From: an uncultured Treponema sp.
Lineage (GTDB): Bacteria > Spirochaetota > Spirochaetia > Treponematales > Treponemataceae
Length of the DNA: 39,200 nt
NCBI GenBank assembly: GCA_938039145.1
Contig: CALHVG010000083.1
Location: forward strand, 1 to 39,200
Direction of reading: 5' to 3'
Position numbers and translations under genes: made by a program. This document shows positions 24,522 through 32,413 of the stretch, piece after piece (positions within the stretch are counted from its first letter, which is position 1; each line of letters starts with the position of its first letter). The notes below the pieces were generated by a model. The model did not search any database. It was not told the DNA's origin and was given only the letters and a program-made list of their open reading frames with translations.

Positions 24522-25158
24522 CTTCTTCCGTCAAATCTTCTGGTTCGTCTTTGTTGAATTGCACTTTTTCATCAAAAAGATATTGGGCGAGCATCGGGCG
24601 AACTTTCAGCGCGACCGGAATGCACAATCCGATTTTTATGAAGAATCCCGGAATGAACGGAATTACGCAAGCTTTTATGGCGTAGGAAAATGCGGTTTTC
24701 CCTTCCGGAATTTTGTTGTTGTGCGCCGCCCAGCGAGCAAAATGAAATATTCCCGGAACAAAAATTATTAGCATTCCGGCAAAAATCGCCAACGAAATCC
24801 GCAAAAGATTTTTTACGGAAAATTGTTTTTGCGAAATGGAAGGTTTTCCGGCGATGACCCCTGCGATTACCGCTCCGATTAGGTAGCCTGACAAAAATCC
24901 GCCGGTCGGACCTGCCCATACACCAATTCCGCTGCTTCCGCCAGAATATACGGGAAGCCCAATAAGCCCTGCCGCTAGAAATAATGCCGTCGGAAGTCCT
25001 CCAAGGATTCCGCCTAAAAGTGTTCCCGTAAGAATGCAGAGCGCATTTTGTAATACAATCGGAACGGGGCCTAAAGGAATTTTTATAAAACAGCCGGCAC
25101 AAATGATTGCCGCAAACAGTGCGACAAATGATATTCTTAGAATTGATTTGTTTTTCAT
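24508..25158 (-). CDS. bioY: Biotin ECF transporter substrate-binding protein BioY
   Basis: Predicted 216-residue membrane protein with six hydrophobic segments. The BioY features are present: GCFIKIPLGPVPIVLQN (22-38), LGLPVYSGGSSGIGVWAGPTGG in pieces around 65-86 and GYLIGAVIAG. It binds biotin and passes it across the inner membrane with BioM and BioN. First gene of the operon; a BirA-operator-like site lies 30 bases upstream of its ATG. Confidence 0.93.
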   Translation of the reverse strand: MKNKSILRISFVALFAAIICAGCFIKIPLGPVPIVLQNALCILTGTLLGGILGGLPTALFLAAGLIGLPVYSGGSSGIGVWAGPTGGFLSGYLIGAVIAGVIAGKPSISQKQFSVKNLLRISLAIFAGMLIIFVPGIFHFARWAAHNNKIPEGKTAFSYAIKACVIPFIPGFFIKIGLCIPVALKVRPMLAQYLFDEKVQFNKDEPEDLTEEVDID

Positions 25159-25178
25159 GCCGGCAATGCTATCTAATT

Positions 25179-25220
25179 TTTTTAGGATTGTAAACCCTGT
25201 TTTGCAAGCAGGGTTACGAA
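25179..25220 (-). promoter_or_regulatory. bioY promoter overlapped by a BirA-operator-like site
   Basis: On the plus strand TTGTAAACC (25188-25196), 15 bases, then GGTTACGAA (25212-25220). The known BirA operator is TTGTAAACC or TTGTTAACC, a 14 to 16 base spacer, and the inverse half-site; the first half is exact, the second matches about six of nine positions. On the minus strand a possible -35 TTGCAA (25202-25207) and -10 TAAAAA (25179-25184) with a 17-base spacer overlap it. The inverted repeat could also act as a weak hairpin after troR. Confidence 0.6.
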
Positions 25221-25234
25221 TGCGCTGTTTTCAG

Positions 25235-25897
25235 CTATTTTTCAATATGAATTATTTCAAGAAGAGGGAGCGGGCAATTAATTTCTTTTTCGTCTTCGGT
25301 TTTTAGCAACGCAACTCCTAAATCTTCGCTTTTTTGTACAACGGAAATAAATATGCCTTCGGAAAGTCCCATTTTTGTGCAGAATTTGTTCTGGCTTTCC
25401 GTTCCGGCTAGGCGCACGATTTTATAAAGTTCCTTTTTGGCTGCGCTTGCTAACGAAACGTCCGTGGTAAAATCCTTTTGGTTCTTTTTTGGAATCGGTG
25501 CGCCGCTTTGGTCTCGCAGCGGAAAATCCAGATAAGCATCTATCAAATCTATTAATTTTTCGGACACGGAATGTTCTATTTGTTCAGCTTCTTCGTGGAT
25601 TTCTTTATCTGTCATGTCGAACAGTTTTGCAAGAAACGATTCCAATAATCTGTGTCTGCGCAGAACGGCAAGTCCGTAGATTTTGCCTTGCTCCGTCAGG
25701 CTGCACCCGTGATAACTTTTGTATTCAAGATAGCCGTCTTTTTGCAGTTTTTTTATCATCATCGTGGCTGTTCCGGGGGTAACCGACAGAAGTTTTGCGA
25801 CTTCGCCCGTGGTGAGGGTGTCTTTGTTCTGTGTGGTGCACGCTTTTACGATAGATTTTAGATAATCGTCAGCCGCAATTTCAGATAAAACGGACAT
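25235..25897 (-). CDS. troR: DtxR/MntR-family metal-dependent repressor TroR
   Basis: Predicted 220-residue regulator of the DtxR/MntR family. N-terminal winged helix (about 8-65: LTTGEVAKLLSVTPGTATMMIKKL) is followed by the metal-binding and dimerisation part (YGLAVLRRHRLLESFL, EEAEQIEHSVSEKLID), with metal ligands expected among H82, E and H residues of this region, and a short SH3-like C-terminal part. It is transcribed away from troA; in T. pallidum troR is instead the last gene of the tro operon. It should repress troABCD when Mn or Zn is sufficient. AGGA lies before the ATG. Confidence 0.88.
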   Translation of the reverse strand: MSVLSEIAADDYLKSIVKACTTQNKDTLTTGEVAKLLSVTPGTATMMIKKLQKDGYLEYKSYHGCSLTEQGKIYGLAVLRRHRLLESFLAKLFDMTDKEIHEEAEQIEHSVSEKLIDLIDAYLDFPLRDQSGAPIPKKNQKDFTTDVSLASAAKKELYKIVRLAGTESQNKFCTKMGLSEGIFISVVQKSEDLGVALLKTEDEKEINCPLPLLEIIHIEK

Positions 25898-26263
25898 AAT
25901 TTTTCCTATAAAAATACAGGGCGTTCAAATCCCGGTTATTTCCCCATAAATAAAGTGTAGGCTAAAAATTCAAAAATCGTCGGGCAGATTTTCCCTGAGA
26001 TTTTGATACGTTTAATTATATATCAGAATTCGTCATTTTTGTAAGTGCAAAATAAATCGCTTGTTGCTGTGTCCGTTCGGCAAATTATTTTTACGTATTT
26101 TATTTCCGCGGACAGTTTTTCACGGATTCTGAACCGGGTTGGATTTCAGGGGAGGGGAAATAATACTTAAAATTGTTGACACAAAAATAAATTTGGTATA
26201 TAAAATCTTAATTTTTGATATATCAAAATAACTTACTTTTATTGAATCTAAGGAGAAATCCAA
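25898..26263. promoter_or_regulatory. troR-troA divergent control region
   Basis: The troA promoter is TTGACA (26176-26181), 17-base spacer, TATAAA (26199-26204). Immediately after, at the expected start of transcription, is the perfect 16-base palindrome TTTTGATATATCAAAA (26213-26228), a good TroR operator candidate. A second pair of the same half-sites, TTTTGATA (26001-26008) and TATCAGAA (26021-26028) separated by 12 bases, lies nearer troR. No clear troR -10/-35 pair was found. The rest of the gap shows nothing. Confidence 0.65.
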
Positions 26264-27181
26264 ATGAGCAAAAAAATTGTATTTTTGTTTGTATGCATGG
26301 CGCTGTCTTTCGGGCTGTACGCAAAACCTAAGGCAAAGGCGGGGAACACAAAGCCGCTCGTTGTTACTACAATCGGAATGATAGCGGATGCCGCAAAAAA
26401 CATCGGCGGCGATGACGTTATGGTTGTTTCGCTTATGGGAGCGGGCGTTGACCCTCACCTTTATAAGGCGACTGCCGGCGACGTAAAAAAACTGAACGAT
26501 GCGGACTTGATTTTGTTCAGCGGTCTTCATTTGGAAGCAAAAATGAGCGATGTCCTTGCAAAGCTTTCTAAAAGCCGCTTTGTTGTTGCCGTTTCCGAGA
26601 CAATTCCCGTTGACAGAAGGCTTCCGTTCGGCGAGAGCGAATTTGACCCGCACGTATGGTTTGATGTAAAGCTCTGGTCTTATTCCGTAAAGTCCGTTTA
26701 CGATAGCCTTTGTACTTTGGTTCCGCAGAAAAAAGATGCATTTACTATGCGTTACAAGTCATATCAGGCAAAACTGGATGAACTTGATTCTTACACGATG
26801 AAATTGGCGGCGTCTTTGCCGGAAGGAAAAAGGGTTCTTGTAACCGCTCACGATGCTTTTAACTATTTTAGCCGCGCTTACGGATTTACGGTAAAAGGTC
26901 TTCAGGGAATCAGCACGGTAACGGAAGCAAGCACAAGCGATATGAAAATGCTTGCGGATTTTATTGCAGAACGAAAACTTCCTGCGATTTTTATAGAAAG
27001 TTCCGTTCCGCATAAAAACGTAGAGGCTCTGCAGGCGGCGGTTATGGATAGGGGATATTCCGTGGGCATTGGCGGCGAACTTTATTCGGATGCCATGGGA
27101 GACGAAGGAACTGAAGACGGAACTTATATCGGAATGCTTAAGCACAATATCGATACAATTGTGAATGCGTTGAGCAAATAA
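26264..27181 (+). CDS. troA: Zn/Mn/Fe-binding periplasmic protein TroA
   Basis: Predicted 305-residue cluster A-I metal-binding protein. Residues 1-20 are a signal sequence. The four metal ligands line up with T. pallidum TroA (H68, H133, H199, D279) at a constant offset of three: H65 in VDPHLY, H130 in FDPHVWFD, H196 in TAHDAF and D276 in LYSDAMGD. Start at ATG 26264 after AAGGAG. It delivers metal to TroBCD. Unusually it is separated from troB by 437 bases that carry a 23-bp hairpin array; in related operons troA and troB are close. Confidence 0.95.
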   Translation: MSKKIVFLFVCMALSFGLYAKPKAKAGNTKPLVVTTIGMIADAAKNIGGDDVMVVSLMGAGVDPHLYKATAGDVKKLNDADLILFSGLHLEAKMSDVLAKLSKSRFVVAVSETIPVDRRLPFGESEFDPHVWFDVKLWSYSVKSVYDSLCTLVPQKKDAFTMRYKSYQAKLDELDSYTMKLAASLPEGKRVLVTAHDAFNYFSRAYGFTVKGLQGISTVTEASTSDMKMLADFIAERKLPAIFIESSVPHKNVEALQAAVMDRGYSVGIGGELYSDAMGDEGTEDGTYIGMLKHNIDTIVNALSK

Positions 27182-27186
27182 AAACC

Positions 27187-27226
27187 AATCGAAATCCGAT
27201 ACTTTCTTTCGTACTTTTTATGGGAG
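27187..27226 (+). repeat. 40-bp direct repeat flanking array B, copy 1
   Basis: Begins AATCGAAA and ends TATGGGAG, matching 27571-27610 at 32 of 40 positions with no gap. It starts five bases after the troA stop. The copy keeps what looks like the troB translation-start leader (ATGGGAG) without the gene. Confidence 0.8.
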
Positions 27227-27265
27227 AGAGCGCGTCTAACCTCAACGGGTGCGGACAGCTCTCTC
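27224..27265 (+). other. Long-loop hairpin after troA
   Basis: GAGAGAGC (27224-27231) pairs with GCTCTCTC (27258-27265), 26-base loop. No T run follows, so it is more likely an RNA-stability or processing stem than a terminator. Confidence 0.4.
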
Positions 27266-27278
27266 TTGTATGATAGCC

Positions 27279-27439
27279 CTACACTCACTTGTAGGATTGC
27301 ACTACATTCACTTGTAGGAGCAAACTGTTCACACTTATAAGTATGAGGAGCTCACACTGGTAAGTGTGAGATGTACACACTAGTAAGTGTGAACACCTCA
27401 CTCTTATGCGAGTGAATTACTCACTCCGGTAAGAGTGAG
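27279..27439. repeat. 23-bp hairpin repeat array B (7 units) between troA and troB
   Basis: Seven consecutive 23-bp units start at 27279, 27302, 27325, 27348, 27371, 27394 and 27417; a degenerate eighth may follow. Stems: CTACA/TGTAG twice, TCACACTT/AAGTATGA (one mismatch), CTCACACT/AGTGTGAG, CACACT/AGTGTG, TCACTC/GAGTGA and TACTCACTC/GAGTGAGTA. Hairpin centres are 23 apart except one step of 28. Stem bases change in pairs between units (CACACT to CACTC with AGTGTG to GAGTG). The period is not a multiple of three, so it does not encode a repeat protein. The array sits inside the tro operon. Confidence 0.9.
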
Positions 27440-27570
27440 TACACATTACACAAAAGTGCGCAAACAGAAAGGCGTACAAACGGTACTGCTTTTTGTTAGT
27501 CAGGTTTGACTCTGCGAACTTGTATATTTAATGCGCGTTCTTACTTTGTTGCGGGCGTGCGTAAATACTT

Positions 27571-27610
27571 AATCGAAAGTTGATACTTTCTTCTAGACTT
27601 TGTATGGGAG
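27571..27610 (+). repeat. 40-bp direct repeat flanking array B, copy 2
   Basis: Partner of 27187-27226. Its last bases (TATGGGAG) provide the ribosome binding site of troB, so this is probably the original copy. Confidence 0.8.
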
Positions 27611-27618
27611 GCTTTCTT

Positions 27619-28365
27619 ATGAATGCTGTTCAGACTGAAAAAACTTCCGCTTTATCCGTAATGGATTTGAGCCTTGCTTATCGGGAAAAGCCTGTGCTGT
27701 GGGATATTGACGCGGAGATTCCTCAGGGGGTTATGGAAGCCATAATAGGCCCGAACGGAGCCGGAAAATCCACGCTTTTGAAGGCGGTTATGGGAATCTT
27801 GCCTTTGTCGTCCGGAAAGATAAATGTTCTGGGAAAGCCTCTTTCTAAAAATATAAAAAAGGTTTCGTATGTTCCGCAGCGGAGTTCCGTGGATTGGGAT
27901 TTTCCTACAACGGTCTTTGATGTGGTGCAGATGGGCTCTTACGGTTCTTTAGGCTGGATTCGCCGTCCGGGCAAAAAAGAAAAAGATAAGACTATGGAAG
28001 CCCTTGAAAAAGTGGGAATGACGGATTTTGCTTCAAGGCAAATCAGCGAGCTTTCCGGCGGACAGCAGCAGCGCGTGTTTTTGGCGCGAGCCTTGGTTCA
28101 GGAGGCGGACTTGTATTTTATGGACGAGCCTTTTCAGGGGGTGGACGCCGCCACGGAGCAGGCTCTTGTAACCTTGCTCAAGGAACTCAAGGCAAAGGGT
28201 AAAACGCTTTTGGTTGTGCACCACGACCTTCAAACCGTGAAGGATTATTTTGACAGGGTGCTTTTGCTGAATGTGAGTGTTATTGCGGAAGGTAAAATCG
28301 ATGAGGTTTTCACTCCGGAGAATCTTCATCGGACTTACGGCGGAAGGCTTGCTTCCGGGATTTAA
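27619..28365 (+). CDS. troB: Metal ABC importer ATPase TroB
   Basis: Predicted 248-residue ATPase of the Mn/Zn importer family. Walker A GPNGAGKS, the family-typical YVPQRSSVDWDFPTTVFDVV stretch, signature ELSGGQQQRVFLARAL, Walker B LYFMDEPFQGVDAAT and switch HHDL are all present. Start placed at ATG 27619, eight bases after GGGAGG; ATG 27604 is possible but has no ribosome binding site. Because of the array upstream, its expression may differ from that of troA. Confidence 0.92.
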   Translation: MNAVQTEKTSALSVMDLSLAYREKPVLWDIDAEIPQGVMEAIIGPNGAGKSTLLKAVMGILPLSSGKINVLGKPLSKNIKKVSYVPQRSSVDWDFPTTVFDVVQMGSYGSLGWIRRPGKKEKDKTMEALEKVGMTDFASRQISELSGGQQQRVFLARALVQEADLYFMDEPFQGVDAATEQALVTLLKELKAKGKTLLVVHHDLQTVKDYFDRVLLLNVSVIAEGKIDEVFTPENLHRTYGGRLASGI

Positions 28366-28381
28366 GTGTCAGGTGGACGGT

Positions 28382-29263
28382 ATGGATTTTTTGTTTGACT
28401 ACACGCTTAGAAACGTCCTTTTGGGAACTTTACTTTTGGGGCTGGGTTCCGGCTTTGTGGGAACGTTTGTTCTTTTGCGGAAGCAAAGTCTTATAGGTGA
28501 CGCGGTATCTCATGCAGCTCTGCCGGGAATCGTGATTGCGTTTTTAATTACCGGAACAAAATCTCCGCTTTTCCTTTTGATTGGCGCGGGAATTTCGGGG
28601 CTTTTGGGAATGCTTTGCATATATGCCATAAGGAACACCACAAAAATCAAAACTGACGGTGCGCAGGGAATTATTCTTGGGGTTTTTCTTGGGATGGGGT
28701 TCCTGCTTTTGACGCACGTGCAAAAACTTCCGAATGCGGCAAAGGCGGGTCTTGATAAGTTTATATTCGGGCAAGCAGCCACGATAATGCAGCAGGATGT
28801 CATTATGATTTTTGCTGTAGAGTTTGTGATAATTCTGTGCATTTTTCTGTTTTGGAAAGAACTGAAAGTTTCAACATTTGACCCGGACTTTTCTGCTGCG
28901 ATAGGCTTTTCGCCTAAAAAAATAGAGTTGATTCTGACGGCAGCTATCGTTGCAGCCATCGTTATAGGAATTCAGGCGGTTGGCGTAATTCTTATGAGCG
29001 CATTGCTTGTAGCTCCGGCGGCGGCATCAAGGCAGTGGACTGATAAGCTGGGGCTTATGAGCGTGATTGCCGCTTTGGCAGGCGGACTTTGCGGGGCGGG
29101 AGGTTCGATTATTTCTTCAAAAGTTGCACGCCTTTCAACAGGACCGGTTATAGTTCTTCTGCTGAGTGCATTTGCTCTTTTTTCGATAATTTTCAGTCCG
29201 CACAGAGGTGTAATTCAGCGTCTTTTAAGGCGTAAAATCAAGCTGCAATCAAACTTGAGCTAA
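28382..29263 (+). CDS. troC: Metal ABC importer permease TroC
   Basis: Predicted 293-residue ABC-3 family membrane protein with about eight or nine hydrophobic segments. LLRKQSLIGDAVSHAALPGI is the conserved N-terminal motif, ELKVSTFDPDFSAAIGFSP the coupling loop, and GVILMSALLVAPAAASR the conserved segment near the pore. Start at ATG 28382, five bases after AGGTGG; longer upstream frames lie inside troB. Forms the channel with TroD. Confidence 0.92.
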   Translation: MDFLFDYTLRNVLLGTLLLGLGSGFVGTFVLLRKQSLIGDAVSHAALPGIVIAFLITGTKSPLFLLIGAGISGLLGMLCIYAIRNTTKIKTDGAQGIILGVFLGMGFLLLTHVQKLPNAAKAGLDKFIFGQAATIMQQDVIMIFAVEFVIILCIFLFWKELKVSTFDPDFSAAIGFSPKKIELILTAAIVAAIVIGIQAVGVILMSALLVAPAAASRQWTDKLGLMSVIAALAGGLCGAGGSIISSKVARLSTGPVIVLLLSAFALFSIIFSPHRGVIQRLLRRKIKLQSNLS

Positions 29264-29276
29264 AATAGGATTTATT

Positions 29277-30380
29277 ATGACTTTGGAAATAATCATACTT
29301 TCAGTAATAGTTTCTGCCGCCTGCGCGATATGCGGAGTTTTTTTGCTTTTGCGCAAAATGGCGCTTATGAGCGATGCCGTAAGCCATTCGATTATCTTGG
29401 GAATTGTTATCGGCTTTTTCATTTCGAAAAGCCTTTCTTCCGTGATTCCGATTGTGGGAGCCGTATTGGCAGGTCTTCTTTCGGTAATGTTCACGGAATT
29501 TTTGAAAAAAACAAAACTCGTAAAAAGCGATGCCGCGATTGCTCTTGTTTTTCCGGCAATGTTCAGTGCGGGCGTTATATTGGTAAGCCTTTATGCGGGG
29601 AACATTCATCTTGACACCGATGCGGTTCTGCTCGGCGAGATAGGGCTTGCTCCGCTTGATAGAATTGAGATATTTTCGCTAAGTATTCCCCGAAGTTCTT
29701 TTGTAATGGGCATAATTCTTTTTATAAACGTTACATTGACCGTTCTTTTTTTCAAGGAACTGAAAGTGTCCGCATTTGATAAAAGTTTTGCAAAGTCTCT
29801 CGGGTTTTCGCCTACAGCAATGAACTACGGACTTATGACGGTGGTGAGCATAACTTGTGTTGGTGCTTTTGATTCCGTCGGCGTTGTTTTGGTAACCGCA
29901 TTGATGATTGCCCCTGCCGCCGCCGCCCTGCTTTTGAGCGATGACCTTAAAACCGTGATTATCCTTGCCGTTATTGTGGCGTCGATTTCCTCTGTGAGCG
30001 GATTTTTTGTTGCGGAAAAAATAGACGGAAGCATAGCAGGCGCAATGGCGACTATGTGCGGAGTGTTTTTTTTCGTAATTTATCTCTTTTCGCCCAAGCA
30101 TGGACTTATCCGCCGGAATATTATGCGGCAAAAACTCAAAATGGATTTTGCCTTGCAGAATCTTGCCGTTCATATCTTGAACCACAGCGGAACTGAAAAA
30201 GAGCCGTATGAATGCCGCGCGGATCATCTTACCGAACACATAAACTGGACAAAACGAAAAGCAAAAAAAATATGCAGCCGAGCCAGGCATTTGGGACTGA
30301 TAGAAATAAACAACGGATTCCTGTCGCTTCTTCCAAAGGGCTTGGAACTTGCCGAAAATACGCTGAAAATGAACCGCTGA
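29277..30380 (+). CDS. troD: Metal ABC importer permease TroD with cytoplasmic tail
   Basis: Predicted 367-residue ABC-3 family permease. Membrane part (1 to about 275) has LLRKMALMSDAVSHSIILGI, ELKVSAFDKSFAKSLGFSP and GVVLVTALMIAPAAAALLL, parallel to TroC. The last 90 residues are soluble and basic, with a winged-helix-like pattern (NLAVHILNHSG, DHLTEHINWTKRKAKKICSRA, GLIEINNGFLSLLPKGLELA). Such tails occur in treponemal TroD; a regulatory or metal-sensing role is inferred only. Last gene of the tro operon. Confidence 0.9.
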   Translation: MTLEIIILSVIVSAACAICGVFLLLRKMALMSDAVSHSIILGIVIGFFISKSLSSVIPIVGAVLAGLLSVMFTEFLKKTKLVKSDAAIALVFPAMFSAGVILVSLYAGNIHLDTDAVLLGEIGLAPLDRIEIFSLSIPRSSFVMGIILFINVTLTVLFFKELKVSAFDKSFAKSLGFSPTAMNYGLMTVVSITCVGAFDSVGVVLVTALMIAPAAAALLLSDDLKTVIILAVIVASISSVSGFFVAEKIDGSIAGAMATMCGVFFFVIYLFSPKHGLIRRNIMRQKLKMDFALQNLAVHILNHSGTEKEPYECRADHLTEHINWTKRKAKKICSRARHLGLIEINNGFLSLLPKGLELAENTLKMNR

Positions 30381-30985
30381 TTTTTAGATTTGGAACGAGC
30401 GGATATCGCATCTTTCTTGAAAAAACTGTTTTGTGTATGTCCGTTAAAAATCCGCCGTTGCAAATTTGAAAAACTGAATTCGGAATTGCATTTTTCCAAT
30501 AGCGGACTGAAACAGCCGTAGAAAAAACGCGTTTTTCACTGGCGGACGAATAAATTCCGATTTTTCATATTTGTAATTCGGTTTTTTGAAAATCTCGAAA
30601 AATTGCACATGGTGCAATGCTTTTACTCTTTTTCAGCAGTTTTGCCTCTCCATTTTCAGCGCCGATAGGATAATTAGTTGTCAAAACTTCGATTTTTCGA
30701 CGGTAATTCGACTTGGAAAATCGCGGATTCTAAAATTTTTGTTTTTGACTTTCGATAATTCTGCTTTTTGAATGTCTTTTCCGTATAAAAATCGCAGCCG
30801 AATCTTAAAAATATCCGGCAAATCGGCAAATTTTATGCTGATTTTAATATTTTTGAAAAATCATAAAAATTTCTAACGAGCTTGTGCGTCCGCCTTAAAA
30901 AAATCTAAAAAATAAAAACTGAAATTTAAAATCCTTCCTGATAAATCGCTGAAAACTAATTTTTCTGTTAGTTTTTACATACCCC
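30381..30985. other. 600-base AT-rich gap without a convincing gene
   Basis: Short open frames on both strands look like chance. One exact dyad, ATTGCAC-ATG-GTGCAAT (30602-30618), stands out. No terminator for the tro operon is obvious. The region may be a decayed gene, but no family can be recognised. Confidence 0.4.
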
Positions 30986-31014
30986 TTGACATGACGGCTT
31001 TTAAAAAGTATAAA
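30986..31014 (+). promoter_or_regulatory. tRNA-Glu promoter
   Basis: TTGACA (30986-30991), exactly 17 bases, TATAAA (31009-31014), ten bases before the tRNA 5' end. Confidence 0.85.
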
Positions 31015-31024
31015 AAGTAAACTT

Positions 31025-31096
31025 GTCTCCTTCGTCTAGTGGTTAGGACATCGGGTTTTCATCCCGACAACAGCAGTTCAATTCTGCTAGGAGATG
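31025..31096 (+). tRNA. tRNA-Glu (TTC)
   Basis: Acceptor GTCTCCT pairs with AGGAGAT (G1-T72 wobble), the D arm is GTCTAGTGGTTAGGAC, the anticodon loop TTTTCAT in TCGGG/CCCGA carries TTC, and the T arm is CAGCAG TTCAATT CTGCT-like. CCA is not encoded. Single-gene unit with its own promoter and terminator. Confidence 0.95.
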
Positions 31097-31100
31097 CTTC

Positions 31101-31128
31101 CGCCGATCTTTTTAGGTCGGCGTTTTTT
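31101..31128 (+). terminator. tRNA-Glu terminator
   Basis: CGCCGA (31101-31106) pairs with TCGGCG (31117-31122), ten-base loop, followed by six T. Confidence 0.85.
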
Positions 31129-31244
31129 ATAAAAGTCGCAATGCTTTTGGAATTTTAGAACTACGACTAAATTAAGAATCGATGTATAATATTTAGAAGA
31201 ATTTTTGTTTCGATTCAAAAACTTTCCCCATTTCGGAGATACCA

Positions 31245-32261
31245 ATGATTAAAAAAAACGTTTTTGCCTGTATTTCGGGAATCCTTTTTATCCTGTTCGG
31301 TTGTGCCTCGAATCCCAAGGACAAGGTGGCATATGAGCAAAAATCCCCGGACTGTGGAGTGCTTTCTTTTGCGGAGGTCTGGGCGTGGGTGTGTCAGGGG
31401 CGTGAAAAATATTATTCGCCGGATTTTCCGCTTACGGACGTATGCTATTTTTCTGCCAACGTCGGAACTTACGGAGAACTTATAGATATTCCCAAGAAAA
31501 AAAATCTGGGAAGCACGAATGCCCGAACTCACCTTGTTGTTGTTTGCGAGGGGCGTGCATTGACGCATTTTGTGCTAGACCCTCAGTTTGGATTGACCGA
31601 CAAACTTGTGGACGACATTTTAAAGGCGGGTGCAGATTTTGACGGAATCCAGATAGATTTTGAGAATATTCCGGCACGGGATTACGACAATTTTTTTGCA
31701 TTTTTGAAAAAAGTTTCGTTCCGTTCCGCTGAGGCAGGTAAGATTTTTACAGTCTGTGTTCCGGCAAGAATAAAAACCTTGAAAGAAGACGCATTCCCAT
31801 ATCAAAAAATTGCATCAATATCCGACAGGGTAATAATCATGGCATACGATGAACATTGGTCTACGAGTAAGCCAGGTCCTATCGCCTCTTACGAATGGTG
31901 CGAAAAAATCGCAGATTACTCTGTCTCCGTTCTTCCGAAAGAAAAACTTGTGATGGGACTTCCGTTTTACGGTCGCTCTTGGGAAGACGAAAATCTTGCT
32001 ACGGCGCGAAGTTTCCGTTCCACGAACGAACTTTTTGCGGCAAGAGACGTTGGCGATGTCCGCTACGTAAATACAATTCCGATGGCAGAATTCGTTACCA
32101 CGCAGAAAGTTACATACTGGTTCGAGGACTATTATTCCACGGTGAAAAAATTGTTACTTTACGGCTCAAAGGATATATCTAAAGTTGCGTTTTGGCGAAT
32201 CGGGCTTGAAGATTCCGAGACATGGAATTGGATAAAAATCGCCGAGACCCAAAAAGACTAA
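31245..32261 (+). CDS. Glycosyl hydrolase family 18-like lipoprotein
   Basis: Predicted 338-residue lipoprotein: signal peptide with lipobox LFGC (C20). The GH18 catalytic motif DxxDxDxE is seen in the form DGIQIDFE (133-140), with E140 as the expected acid; IIMAYDEHW and LVMGLPFYGRSW are further family segments, closest to YaaH/SleL-like spore-germination hydrolases of peptidoglycan or chitin-like N-acetylglucosamine polymers. The first aspartate of the full motif is present as D131 or D133. Probably acts on the cell wall or on glycans at the envelope. CGGAG precedes the ATG. Confidence 0.85.
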   Translation: MIKKNVFACISGILFILFGCASNPKDKVAYEQKSPDCGVLSFAEVWAWVCQGREKYYSPDFPLTDVCYFSANVGTYGELIDIPKKKNLGSTNARTHLVVVCEGRALTHFVLDPQFGLTDKLVDDILKAGADFDGIQIDFENIPARDYDNFFAFLKKVSFRSAEAGKIFTVCVPARIKTLKEDAFPYQKIASISDRVIIMAYDEHWSTSKPGPIASYEWCEKIADYSVSVLPKEKLVMGLPFYGRSWEDENLATARSFRSTNELFAARDVGDVRYVNTIPMAEFVTTQKVTYWFEDYYSTVKKLLLYGSKDISKVAFWRIGLEDSETWNWIKIAETQKD

Positions 32262-32413
32262 AATCATGGATAAACAAAGTTTACGTTCGGCAAAAACGAT
32301 TCCATGAAATTTTTTGCCTTTTTAAGTCGTCGTTTTGATAAAATAAGATTCACTTATCCGCAAGATCTGTAAAACAGTATACTATTTTCGGCAAAAGTGA
32401 TAAAATCAACTGT

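Noticed and set aside
27279..27439. CRISPR array
   Set aside because: Units are contiguous 23-mers with no constant repeat alternating with unique spacers, and no cas genes are in the window.
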